The notes under the pieces are model-generated. The model did not search any database and was not told the origin of the DNA. It saw nothing but the letters and a program-made list of their open reading frames with translations. This document shows positions 1-5,061 of a DNA stretch of 5,061 nucleotides, piece after piece; the first letter of the stretch is position 1, and each line of letters starts with the position of its first letter. The DNA is taken from the NCBI GenBank assembly GCA_028692205.1, contig JAQUXV010000231.1, positions 1 to 5,061 of the forward strand, given 5' to 3'. This stretch comes from Eubacteriales bacterium. Its GTDB lineage: Bacteria > Bacillota_A > Clostridia > Christensenellales > Aristaeellaceae. The translations under genes were made by a program, and so were the position numbers.

Positions 1-802
1 TGGCGACGATGTTGCCGATATCATACCCCATGGGGCCGTAGAAGGCAAATTCCGGGTCGAACACGCGGGTGCTGTCCGGCTTTACGAAGATGGAGCCGGT
101 GTGCAGATCGCCGTGAATCAGCGCCTGCGCGTTGTTCATAAAATCGAACTTGATTTTCGCAATTTCCAGATGCAGCTTCTGATCCTCATACAGCTCTTTC
201 TTTACGAAATCAGCGTTTTGAGGGAACACGAGGTTGCGGTGGTTGCAGTCGTTATACGGCTCGGTCAGCACCAGGTCCTCGGTGATCTCGCACAGCTCGG
301 GATTGATGAAGCTTTTCACCATTTCCTTCTTCGCCTTGTGCTCCATCGCCACATCCGTGGTTTGCAAAAGGGTGTTGACCATGTAGGTGGAAATGTCCTC
401 CGCGAAGCGCGGGAAGGTTTCGTGCCGCATCAGAGCGTAGCGCATCAGCTCGTGGTCGGACAGGTCCTCCATCACGCAGGCGCACATTACGGTGTCGTAG
501 CCGTAAATTTCCGGCACCAGCCCAGGCGCGTACTTGCCCTGCAGTTGCAGGATCAGGCTTTCGATGCGGTTACGGTCCGTGGATACCTTCATCTCGGCGG
601 AAATCCGCAGGCTTACGCCGGCCTGCTTCACGATCACGCTCTTGCCGGTTTTCGCGTCTACGACGCGAAAAACATAGTTGAGGTTGCCGTCGCCGATTTC
701 CTTGGTGGTCAACTCGGCATCCTTGGGCATATAGCCCTTTTCCTTTACATACTCCAGAACGTCGGGGGTTTTCATTAAGAAGTAGGTGTCGAAGCGGGAC
801 AT
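1..802 (-). CDS. mtnK: 5-methylthioribose kinase (MtnK), C-terminus cut by window edge
   Basis: ATP-dependent sugar kinase that phosphorylates 5-methylthioribose at C1, a cytosolic step in salvage of 5'-methylthioadenosine; some relatives also accept 5-deoxyribose. The first 267 residues are visible; the family is about 400 long, so roughly a third is missing at the left edge. Visible motifs are a glycine-rich nucleotide loop GDGNLN (residues 37-42), the ATP lysine in VIVKQ (K59), the catalytic-loop HGDLH (230-234, catalytic D232) and the metal-binding DPE (249-251). Spacing and identity fit MtnK of the APH/choline-kinase fold closely. The start at 802 is supported by AAGGAAGGAAG eight bases upstream; the next Met, at residue 10, has no such site. 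It is the last visible gene of the operon, 45 bases after the CoA-transferase-like B subunit, with no terminator between. Family assignment is firm; whether the true substrate is methylthioribose or 5-deoxyribose cannot be read from the sequence. Confidence 0.93.
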   Translation of the reverse strand, partial: MSRFDTYFLMKTPDVLEYVKEKGYMPKDAELTTKEIGDGNLNYVFRVVDAKTGKSVIVKQAGVSLRISAEMKVSTDRNRIESLILQLQGKYAPGLVPEIYGYDTVMCACVMEDLSDHELMRYALMRHETFPRFAEDISTYMVNTLLQTTDVAMEHKAKKEMVKSFINPELCEITEDLVLTEPYNDCNHRNLVFPQNADFVKKELYEDQKLHLEIAKIKFDFMNNAQALIHGDLHTGSIFVKPDSTRVFDPEFAFYGPMGYDIGNIVA

Positions 803-847
803 GGGCAAGACTTCCTTCCTTAATATGAGATGATGAAACGGGTTCGA

Positions 848-1564
848 TTACCGAAATTCCAGATCGCGCAGATCCTGAGGGTCGATCTCGCGAAGCGCGT
901 TCAGCTCTTCCGCGGTCGGCGGCGGGGTGGACGTCAGGGTCAGGTACCGGATGGGAAAGGCAGTGTTGGCGGCGACTTCCTCAATGCTGGAGGTTGGGTG
1001 AACGGACTGCAGAATCAGCTCGCCCTGATACATCGTAAAGTGGCAAAGCGGAGTAACGATATCGCTCACGTTGCCGCGCGCGGTTACAAAATCCACCTTT
1101 TCCACAAACGTGCGCCGGTCGTGCTTGGTGCGCCAGATGATCGCGCGTTTGGCCGTGGGGATCAGCACGGCGCTGCCCGCGCCGCCCGGCAGGCGAACCT
1201 TGGGCTTTTTGTAATCGCCGATCACCGAGGCGTTCACGCTGCCGTGGTTGTCAAACTGAACGCCGCTTAAAAACGCCACGTCCAGCCCACCGCGCATGCT
1301 GAGGTCGAACACCTCCCGAAGCGGAAACTCCGCCTCGGCGCTCTGCCACAGCTCGTCCCCCGCGCTGGTGAAGCGCTGCAGGCGGGGCGAACGGGGGTCC
1401 ACACCGCCGGGAATGTTCAGGTGTACGGCGTTGGGCGCGTGGGTGCGCCGGGCCAGCATCGACGCAATCATCGGCATGTGGGAGCTTACACCTTGGAAAA
1501 CCGTCTCCCCATCCCGGATCAGCCGCGCCATGCAGACCGTCATAATATCGCAGGTCCTCAGCAT
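848..1564 (-). CDS. CoA-transferase-fold subunit B (GctB/IpdB-like), catalytic Glu apparently absent
   Basis: A 238-residue beta subunit of the family that includes glutaconate CoA-transferase (GctB) and the ring-opening hydrolase subunit IpdB. Family hallmarks are an N-terminal alpha/beta segment, the motif SGVQFDNHGSVNAS (about residues 101-114), a basic/glycine-rich VRLPGGAGSA loop (about 123-132), FVEKVDFVT, SVHPTSS near the C-terminal domain, and a terminal IDPQDLRD. In GctB proteins the segment after the Ala-Pro-(Asp/Asn) turn carries the glutamate that forms the acyl-glutamyl-CoA intermediate. Here that stretch reads APNAVHLNIPGGVDP (43-57) with no Glu, so classic CoA transfer is doubtful. 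The C-terminus also resembles IpdB from memory. An upstream in-frame Met at 1594 exists, but the start at 1564 is chosen because AAAGGAG lies eight bases upstream and it sits one base after the A-subunit stop, typical of coupled subunits. The substrate is unknown. Confidence 0.85.
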   Translation of the reverse strand: MLRTCDIMTVCMARLIRDGETVFQGVSSHMPMIASMLARRTHAPNAVHLNIPGGVDPRSPRLQRFTSAGDELWQSAEAEFPLREVFDLSMRGGLDVAFLSGVQFDNHGSVNASVIGDYKKPKVRLPGGAGSAVLIPTAKRAIIWRTKHDRRTFVEKVDFVTARGNVSDIVTPLCHFTMYQGELILQSVHPTSSIEEVAANTAFPIRYLTLTSTPPPTAEELNALREIDPQDLRDLEFR

Positions 1565-1565
1565 G

Positions 1566-2360
1566 TCACGCTCTCCTTTGCAGCCACTCCGCAAGTTCCG
1601 CGCCGTTTTGCAGGCTCAGGAAGGAGCGGATGCCGTCGTCTCCGGGGCTGTAGCAACCGTGGCAGGCGCAGGGCTGCGCGCCTCGCGGCGCATAAACAAC
1701 GGCGCTCACCAGAAAATGCGGGATATCGGCCTTTACGTCTCCCGAGGCAAAGTACGCATCCCCCACCATGCGCTCCGCCGTAACGATCACGGTTTTGGAA
1801 GCGCGGGAAAGCAAAATATCGTCGTACTGCGGGCCCGTAATCAGCGCATTGCCCTTTTCATCGGCAATCTGCGCGTGTACGATGCTCACGTCCGGCCGGA
1901 GGGCGCGAACGGCGTTGAGCGTCTCCCCGGTAAAGGGGTCGGTCACCGCGGAAAAGTAGTCGTTGGCGGCCACCAGGTCGCTCACCTTCAGCCCCCGCAC
2001 CGGCATAAACGGAATGCCATAGCTCGCCGCCCGCAGCGCGGAAATGACGGTGTAGCAGGCGTGCTCGTGCGCGGTCACGCTGCCGCTTTGCACGGCTTTG
2101 CGGTAATGCCCGCAGAGGCCGTATTCCGTCTCGTAGCTGATAAAGCCCGCATCCACGCTCTGCACGCAGCCCGCAAAGCAAAGCAGATCCACATCCATGC
2201 CCCCGGCGGTTTTCACCAGCCGAAGCCCGCGCTTTTTCTGCCGGGCCAGCTCCATCACCGCCGCCATCGGCGCACGGTTCAGGGTGTTGCCGCCCAACCC
2301 CAGCAGGGCTCCGTCGGGCACGGCCGCCGCCGCGGTGGCAAGATCGGTCAGTTTACCCAT
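1566..2360 (-). CDS. CoA-transferase-fold subunit A (GctA/IpdA-like)
   Basis: A 264-residue alpha subunit that pairs with the gene one base downstream; the pair probably forms a cytosolic heteromer acting on a CoA thioester. Family features are DGALLGLGGNTLNRAPMA at the N-terminus (about 16-33, the usual DG-x-GGxx start of the CoA-transferase alpha fold), LLCFAGCVQSVDAGFIS (59-75), YGLCGHYRKAVQSG (80-93), ALRAASYGIPFMPVRGL in the middle and VHAQIADEKGNA further on. A glutamate in TAHEHACY (E99) lies near where IpdA carries its functional Glu; this is alignment from memory and needs checking. The protein is cysteine-rich for the family, including a C-terminal PCACHGC stretch. The start is supported by GAGGTG a short distance upstream. 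Alternatives are glutaconate-type or short-chain acyl CoA-transferase, or an IpdAB-like C-C hydrolase. Fold confidence is high; the reaction is unassigned. Confidence 0.87.
   Translation of the reverse strand: MGKLTDLATAAAAVPDGALLGLGGNTLNRAPMAAVMELARQKKRGLRLVKTAGGMDVDLLCFAGCVQSVDAGFISYETEYGLCGHYRKAVQSGSVTAHEHACYTVISALRAASYGIPFMPVRGLKVSDLVAANDYFSAVTDPFTGETLNAVRALRPDVSIVHAQIADEKGNALITGPQYDDILLSRASKTVIVTAERMVGDAYFASGDVKADIPHFLVSAVVYAPRGAQPCACHGCYSPGDDGIRSFLSLQNGAELAEWLQRRA
1571..1579 (-). promoter_or_regulatory. Ribosome binding site fixing the B-subunit start
   Basis: AAAGGAGAG on the minus strand lies inside the last codons of the A-subunit gene. The AAAGGAG core ends eight bases before the ATG at 1564. 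It decides between this start and the in-frame ATG 30 bases upstream at 1594, and implies translational coupling of the two subunits. Confidence 0.75.
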
Positions 2361-2393
2361 GGGAGCACCTCGCTTTTCGTGGTTCGCCGCGCC

Positions 2394-3725
2394 TCATTTG
2401 GCGGCGTTGGCGGCGATGTGTACCGCGTCCCATACGCTGGCGAAAGGCGGCGCGTAGGCCAGATCCACCGTGCCCAGTTCCGCGGTGGAAAGCCCCGCGT
2501 GGATGGCGGTAGCGAAAATATCCAGCCGCAATACGGCGTTGCGCGCACCGGCAATGTTGGCCCCCAACAGGCGCAGCGTGCGTTTTTCATAGATCAGTTC
2601 TATCGTAAGCTTTACGGGGTCGGGGTAGTAGGCGGGGTGATCCGTCGCGGTCACCAGCTTTACGGCATAATCGTATCCCTTGCGTTTGGCGTCGGCCTCG
2701 CCAAGCCCCGTGCGGCCCATTTCCAGCCCGCACACCTTGATGGCCGCGGTGCCCAGCGCCCCTTCGAACACCGTATGCCCGCCGGCCATGTTGCCCCCGG
2801 CGATGCGCCCGCACTTGTTGGCCACCGTTCCCAGCGGCAGAAAGTAGTTTTCTTCAGCGACGCGGTGCCAGCACACCGCGCAATCCCCCGCCGCAAAAAT
2901 ATCCTGCAGGCTGGTGCGCTGTTCGCGGTCCACGACCAGCGCGCCGTTTCTCGCCATGGCGAGTTTTGTATCCTTCAGGAAGCCCGTGGCGGGCACAATG
3001 CCCACCGAAACCAGCACGATATCAGCGGAGTATTCGCCCCGGTCAGTGCGCACAATCCGGTGATCCCCTTCGTCGATAAACGCGGTCACGCGTTCTCCAA
3101 GGCGCAGGGTAACGCCGTTTTTCTCCAGCTCCTGCGCCGCCAGTTCCGAAAACGGCGGCTCAAACGGCGCCAGCAGGCGCTCGGCCGCTTCGATGATCGT
3201 CACCTTTTTCCGCAGGTGCAGCATCGCCTCCGCCATTTCCACCCCGATGTAACCGCCGCCGACGATCACCACGTTTTCCGCCTCTGGAATGCGGGCGATC
3301 TTTTCAAACAGCAGGCCGTCCTCCATGGTTTTCACATAGAACACGGCGGGCAGGTCGGACCCGGGTACCTTCGGCATCACGCTGTCGCAGCCGACGCCGA
3401 TCATCAGCACATCGTAGGAATCGGCAAAGGTTTCGCCAGTATCCACGTTGCGAACCTCCACGCGTTTCGCTTCCGGGTCCACCCGATACGCCTCGTGGCG
3501 CAGGAAGGTGCGAATGCCCATCCGGTCGTACTGCTCCCGCGTGCGGGCGATCAGCAATGCGGGGTTTTCGTTAAAACCCCCGATAAAGTAGGGCAGTCCA
3601 CAGGCCCCATAAGATAGGAAACTTCCCCGTTCGTACACCGTAACCTCGGCGTCCGGCCTTTCCCGCTTCAGCTTGGACGCGGCGCTCATGCCCGCGGCCA
3701 CGCCGCCCAGTACGATCGCTTTCAT
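2394..3725 (-). CDS. CoA-disulfide reductase / NADH oxidase-family flavoprotein
   Basis: A 443-residue FAD- and pyridine-nucleotide-dependent oxidoreductase of the single-cysteine group (CoA-disulfide reductase, NADH oxidase, NADH peroxidase, polysulfide reductase). Visible are the N-terminal FAD loop GGVAAG (7-12), the redox-active Cys42 in LSYGACGLPYFIGG (37-50), the NAD-binding GGGYIG (156-161) followed by an acidic E179 that favours NADH over NADPH, the second FAD motif IFAAGDCA (276-283), and a C-terminal dimerisation domain with YYPDP and AYAPPF, where CoA-disulfide reductases carry their conserved tyrosines. Length is typical. The usual ATG motif before the NAD domain is GVG here (110-112). 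The start is supported by GGAGG seven bases upstream. Being placed between the aldolase and the CoA-transferase-like pair suggests a role in CoA or other low-molecular-weight thiol turnover, but NADH oxidase activity cannot be excluded. Confidence 0.9.
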   Translation of the reverse strand: MKAIVLGGVAAGMSAASKLKRERPDAEVTVYERGSFLSYGACGLPYFIGGFNENPALLIARTREQYDRMGIRTFLRHEAYRVDPEAKRVEVRNVDTGETFADSYDVLMIGVGCDSVMPKVPGSDLPAVFYVKTMEDGLLFEKIARIPEAENVVIVGGGYIGVEMAEAMLHLRKKVTIIEAAERLLAPFEPPFSELAAQELEKNGVTLRLGERVTAFIDEGDHRIVRTDRGEYSADIVLVSVGIVPATGFLKDTKLAMARNGALVVDREQRTSLQDIFAAGDCAVCWHRVAEENYFLPLGTVANKCGRIAGGNMAGGHTVFEGALGTAAIKVCGLEMGRTGLGEADAKRKGYDYAVKLVTATDHPAYYPDPVKLTIELIYEKRTLRLLGANIAGARNAVLRLDIFATAIHAGLSTAELGTVDLAYAPPFASVWDAVHIAANAAK

Positions 3726-3752
3726 GCCATACCCTCCGCCCGTCCGGCGTTT

Positions 3753-4610
3753 TTAACGGTTCAACCCCTGCAGGCGCTCCAGCACCGCGCGGGTAATCGC
3801 CTGCACGTCCGCCTCGCTTTGGGCGGCGTTGCCCGCGCAGCCGCAAGCCTGCGCCGTCAACGGCGAGGTTCCGGCAGGCGAATTGCCGGCAATAACATCC
3901 TGTGTGTTGGTGGGGCGCGCCGAGCAGGGCGGAACCCCGCCGGACGTGATGCCCAGCCGGTTGCGAATCTCAATCAGTTCGTTTACCTGGTCGCAGCTCA
4001 GCACGTTCGCCTTTCCGATAATATTGCCCGTGTACATGATAACCATGGCGTAATGCTCGGTGGATTCGAGGCGGTACCACGCCTCCATAAGCGATTTTCC
4101 CCATGCCACCGCGCCGTGGTTGGCCAGCAGCAGGGCGTTATAATCCTTCACAAACGGGGCGATGGAATCCGGAATGCCCTGCGACCCGGGCGCTTCGTAA
4201 TGCACGCAGGGCACGGTGCCCAGGTTCACCAGCGCTTCGGGGTAAATGGCCTTGTCCAGCCCGATGCCCGCAATGGCGAACGATGTGCTGATCGGCGGAT
4301 GCGCGTGGCACACGCCCATCACCGAAGGATCTTCCTGGTAAATACGGAGGTGCATTTTCGCTTCACTGGACGGGCCCCGCTCGCCCTGGCGCAGCACTGT
4401 GCCGTCCAGCCGCAGCTTGACCATTTCATCTTCGCACATGAAGCCCTTGGACACGCCCGTAGGGGTTGTCCAGATAATGTCGTCATCCACTTTACAGCTG
4501 ATGTTCCCGTCGTTGGCGGCCACAAAATTTTTCTGGTACATCCGCTTTCCGATTTCCACAATCAGCTTCTTGGCTTCCTCATCCGTCGGGTACCGGCGCT
4601 CATTTTCCAT
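3753..4610 (-). CDS. Class II (Zn) fuculose-phosphate-type aldolase with C-terminal encapsulation-peptide-like tail
   Basis: A 285-residue zinc aldolase that splits a ketose 1-phosphate into DHAP and an aldehyde. Visible are ANDGNIS (32-38) and TPTGVSKG (49-56) for phosphate binding, GPSSEAKMH with E83 as the catalytic acid/base, and zinc ligands H102 and H104 in HAHPP plus H165 in ANHGAVAWG. These four residues are each offset by exactly +10 from FucA of E. coli (E73, H92, H94, H155), so the active site is intact. The catalytic domain ends near residue 222, but the protein continues about 60 residues: a Gly/Pro/Ser/Thr/Ala-rich linker containing C256-G-C258, then an amphipathic helix (about 268-283, hydrophobic V269, I272, V276, L280, L283). 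That architecture is typical of cargo enzymes of bacterial microcompartments. First gene of the operon. With mtnK in the same transcript, the likely substrate is 5-methylthioribulose-1-phosphate or 5-deoxyribulose-1-phosphate; fuculose- or rhamnulose-1-phosphate remain possible. Confidence 0.92.
   Translation of the reverse strand: MENERRYPTDEEAKKLIVEIGKRMYQKNFVAANDGNISCKVDDDIIWTTPTGVSKGFMCEDEMVKLRLDGTVLRQGERGPSSEAKMHLRIYQEDPSVMGVCHAHPPISTSFAIAGIGLDKAIYPEALVNLGTVPCVHYEAPGSQGIPDSIAPFVKDYNALLLANHGAVAWGKSLMEAWYRLESTEHYAMVIMYTGNIIGKANVLSCDQVNELIEIRNRLGITSGGVPPCSARPTNTQDVIAGNSPAGTSPLTAQACGCAGNAAQSEADVQAITRAVLERLQGLNR
3756..3944 (-). other. Aldolase C-terminal linker plus putative microcompartment encapsulation helix
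   Basis: This codes for residues 223-285 of the aldolase, beyond the catalytic domain. Residues 223-265 are low-complexity (Gly, Pro, Ala, Ser, Thr, Asn) with Cys at 229, 256 and 258. Residues 268-283 read DVQAITRAVLERLQGL, with hydrophobic residues at i, i+3, i+7, i+11 and charged residues opposite. Encapsulation peptides are known as short amphipathic helices joined by a flexible linker. That this one targets a shell is inferred; no shell gene is in view. Confidence 0.68.
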
Positions 4611-4648
4611 CTGCCTTCACCTGCACGCTTTCGATTTTTGAACATGCT

Positions 4649-4665
4649 GCGCTAGTGTTTAGCGC
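4649..4665 (-). promoter_or_regulatory. Perfect inverted repeat in the operon leader
   Basis: GCGCTA, five bases, TAGCGC: 6-base perfect arms. It lies about 30 bases into the predicted operon transcript, where it would fold into a stable 5' hairpin. It is not followed by a T-run, so it is not an intrinsic terminator. The spacer and right arm contain TTAGTGTT box 1, so it may equally be a DNA operator. Confidence 0.6.
4652..4661 (+). promoter_or_regulatory. TTAGTGTTRA-like box 1
   Basis: CTAGTGTTTA, the most diverged copy of the repeated box. It sits downstream of the operon transcription start, within the leader inverted repeat, a suitable position for a roadblock operator. Confidence 0.45.
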
Positions 4666-4701
4666 TGTACAATATAAACACCTTTGTTTGTTCACATCAC
4701 C

Positions 4702-4730
4702 ATTATAGTTTTTTCATGTACTAATGTCAA
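4702..4730 (-). promoter_or_regulatory. Consensus sigma70-type promoter of the aldolase-mtnK operon
   Basis: On the minus strand, -35 TTGACA (4730-4725), a 17-base spacer, and -10 TATAAT (4707-4702). All twelve positions match consensus with the optimal spacing. Predicted start is near 4695, giving a leader of about 85 bases before the aldolase ATG. Such a strong promoter is usually held down by a repressor, in line with the box overlapping its -35. Confidence 0.88.
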
Positions 4731-4736
4731 CACTAA
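4727..4736 (-). promoter_or_regulatory. TTAGTGTTGA box 2, overlapping the operon -35
   Basis: TTAGTGTTGA on the minus strand; its last four bases are the first four of the TTGACA -35 hexamer. Binding here would block RNA polymerase, so this is the best candidate repressor site of the set. Confidence 0.6.
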
Positions 4737-4765
4737 TCAACCAAAAATTAAACCAGAAAATCTGC

Positions 4766-4775
4766 TTAACACTAA
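4766..4775 (-). promoter_or_regulatory. TTAGTGTTAA box 3
   Basis: TTAGTGTTAA on the minus strand, same orientation as box 2 and 39 bases further upstream of the operon (about -71 to -80). Flanked by TTGT/TTTG-rich sequence like box 2. Confidence 0.55.
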
Positions 4776-4847
4776 ACAAATATAAGTTAAAGTCGCTTAA
4801 AATGCTTATAATATAACGATCTGATGCTATTTTTGTTGTTTATTAAA

Positions 4848-4857
4848 TTAGTGCTGA
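4848..4857 (+). promoter_or_regulatory. TTAGTGCTGA box 4, upstream of the plus-strand promoter
   Basis: TTAGTGCTGA on the plus strand, one base from the consensus, ending 18 bases before the -35 of the plus-strand gene. Its orientation is towards that gene, as boxes 2 and 3 point towards the operon, suggesting shared control of both transcripts. Confidence 0.5.
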
Positions 4858-4875
4858 AAATATCTGAATTATCGC

Positions 4876-4904
4876 TTGCCAACAAATGAAAAAGGTGCTA
4901 TACT
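4876..4904 (+). promoter_or_regulatory. Sigma70-type promoter of the secreted-protein gene
   Basis: -35 TTGCCA (4876-4881), 17-base spacer, -10 TATACT (4899-4904). Predicted start is near 4911, giving a leader of about 54 bases. Confidence 0.8.
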
Positions 4905-4914
4905 GTGTTCAACA

Positions 4915-4940
4915 AGGGTTACGCGCTAGGCCGGAACCCT
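4915..4940 (+). promoter_or_regulatory. 5' leader hairpin of the secreted-protein mRNA
   Basis: AGGGTT (4915-4920) pairs perfectly with AACCCT (4935-4940) around a 14-base GC-rich loop, within a few bases of the predicted transcript 5' end. This is a typical place for an mRNA-stabilising stem, and it leaves the AGGAGG site at 4953-4958 free. There is no T-run, so it is not a terminator. Confidence 0.5.
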
Positions 4941-4964
4941 ACAGAATTGAATAGGAGGGTCACC

Positions 4965-5061
4965 ATGAAAAAGTTTGTCGCTCTCGTATTGGCTTTGGTA
5001 ATGCTCTTCGCGCTGGGCACCACGTCCTCCGTCGCAGAGGCCACCAACCCCGTCTCCGGCA
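4965..5061 (+). CDS. Secreted protein, N-terminal signal peptide only (cut by window edge)
   Basis: Only 32 residues are visible. They form a standard Sec signal peptide: a basic start (MKK), a hydrophobic core FVALVLALVMLFALG (4-18), a polar TTSSV stretch and an A-E-A signal-peptidase I site with predicted cleavage after A26. No lipobox cysteine is present, so this is not an obvious lipoprotein. The start is certain: AGGAGG six bases upstream and a promoter and leader in register. A binding protein for sugar or nucleoside uptake would fit a divergent partner of this operon, but the mature part is not in the window and no function can be assigned. Confidence 0.85.
   Translation, partial: MKKFVALVLALVMLFALGTTSSVAEATNPVSG

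Larger units (their letters stand above)
4611..4964. other. Divergent AT-rich intergenic regulatory region
   Basis: 354 bases between the aldolase start and the plus-strand secreted-protein start, visibly much richer in A/T than the flanking genes. It holds two divergent promoters, four TTAGTGTTRA-like boxes and two leader hairpins, listed separately. I see no tRNA, no S-box/SAM or T-box leader pattern and no convincing small ORF. Confidence 0.85.

Noticed and set aside
101..778. 225-codon open frame on the plus strand
   Set aside because: Antisense shadow of mtnK, whose kinase motifs are all intact; no ribosome site or domain.
803..847. Terminator between the B subunit and mtnK
   Set aside because: No stem-loop with T-run in the 45-base gap; it contains only the mtnK ribosome site.
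1565..1594. Upstream ATG at 1594 for the B subunit
   Set aside because: It would overlap the A subunit and its extra ten residues include the ribosome site itself; the ATG at 1564 is correctly spaced from AAAGGAG.
1296..3617. 773-codon open frame on the plus strand
   Set aside because: It lies antisense across the B subunit, A subunit and flavoprotein genes. Its translation is rich in Arg/His/Gly with no recognisable domain, and the minus-strand genes have intact motifs. It is a by-product of GC-rich codon use.
3819..4655. 278-codon open frame on the plus strand
   Set aside because: Antisense shadow of the aldolase; the aldolase has a complete active site.
4656..4675. Possible catabolite-repression (cre) site around AGCGCT in the leader
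   Set aside because: The flanking TG and CA positions do not fall in register with the cre consensus around the CG core.
4611..4695. SAM/S-box, T-box or other riboswitch in the operon leader, expected for a methionine-salvage operon
   Set aside because: The leader is only about 85 bases and shows one simple hairpin, with no conserved riboswitch core and no terminator/antiterminator pair.
4784..4812. Additional plus-strand promoter with TATAAT at 4807-4812
   Set aside because: No acceptable -35 at 16-18 bases upstream; probably chance in AT-rich DNA.

Overview
The window carries one leftward (minus-strand) operon of five genes. It is read from a very strong promoter in an AT-rich intergenic region near the right end. 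A divergent secreted-protein gene on the plus strand is cut by the right edge. The genes are GC-rich and tightly packed, with strong AGGAGG-type ribosome binding sites, while the intergenic region is about two-thirds A/T. This suggests a GC-rich member of the Firmicutes/Clostridia (for example a gut Oscillospiraceae- or Christensenellales-like anaerobe). That assignment is an inference from style, not from a marker gene.

Layout in transcription order, right to left: (1) class II (zinc) sugar-phosphate aldolase with a long C-terminal tail, 4610-3753; (2) FAD/NADH-dependent CoA-disulfide reductase-like flavoprotein, 3725-2394; (3) and (4) the two subunits of a GctAB/IpdAB-type CoA-transferase-fold enzyme, 2360-1566 and 1564-848, separated by one base; (5) 5-methylthioribose kinase (mtnK), from 802 and running off the left edge. 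The gaps are 27, 33, 1 and 45 bases and no terminator is visible between the genes, so they very probably form one transcript. That transcript probably continues past the left edge.

A kinase of the methylthioribose/5-deoxyribose type together with a fuculose-phosphate-aldolase-like enzyme fits the 'DHAP shunt'. In that route methylthioribose (from 5'-methylthioadenosine) or 5-deoxyribose (from 5'-deoxyadenosine) is phosphorylated, isomerised and split into dihydroxyacetone phosphate plus 2-methylthioacetaldehyde or acetaldehyde. The isomerase (MtnA) is not in the window. The unusual part is the aldolase tail: a roughly 40-residue low-complexity linker followed by a short amphipathic helix, the layout of a bacterial-microcompartment encapsulation peptide. 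My main hypothesis is that this operon belongs to a microcompartment-associated pathway that confines the aldehyde made from these nucleoside by-products. The CoA-fold enzyme and the CoA-disulfide reductase-like protein would act on the CoA/thiol side. No shell protein, aldehyde dehydrogenase or isomerase is visible here, so this is a prediction about the flanks.

The 354-base divergent intergenic region (4611-4964) holds a perfect-consensus sigma70-type promoter for the operon (TTGACA-17-TATAAT) and a good promoter for the plus-strand gene (TTGCCA-17-TATACT). It also holds four copies of a TTAGTGTTRA-like box, one overlapping the operon -35 element, and a leader hairpin for each transcript. 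This looks like a locally controlled, strongly repressible regulatory region.
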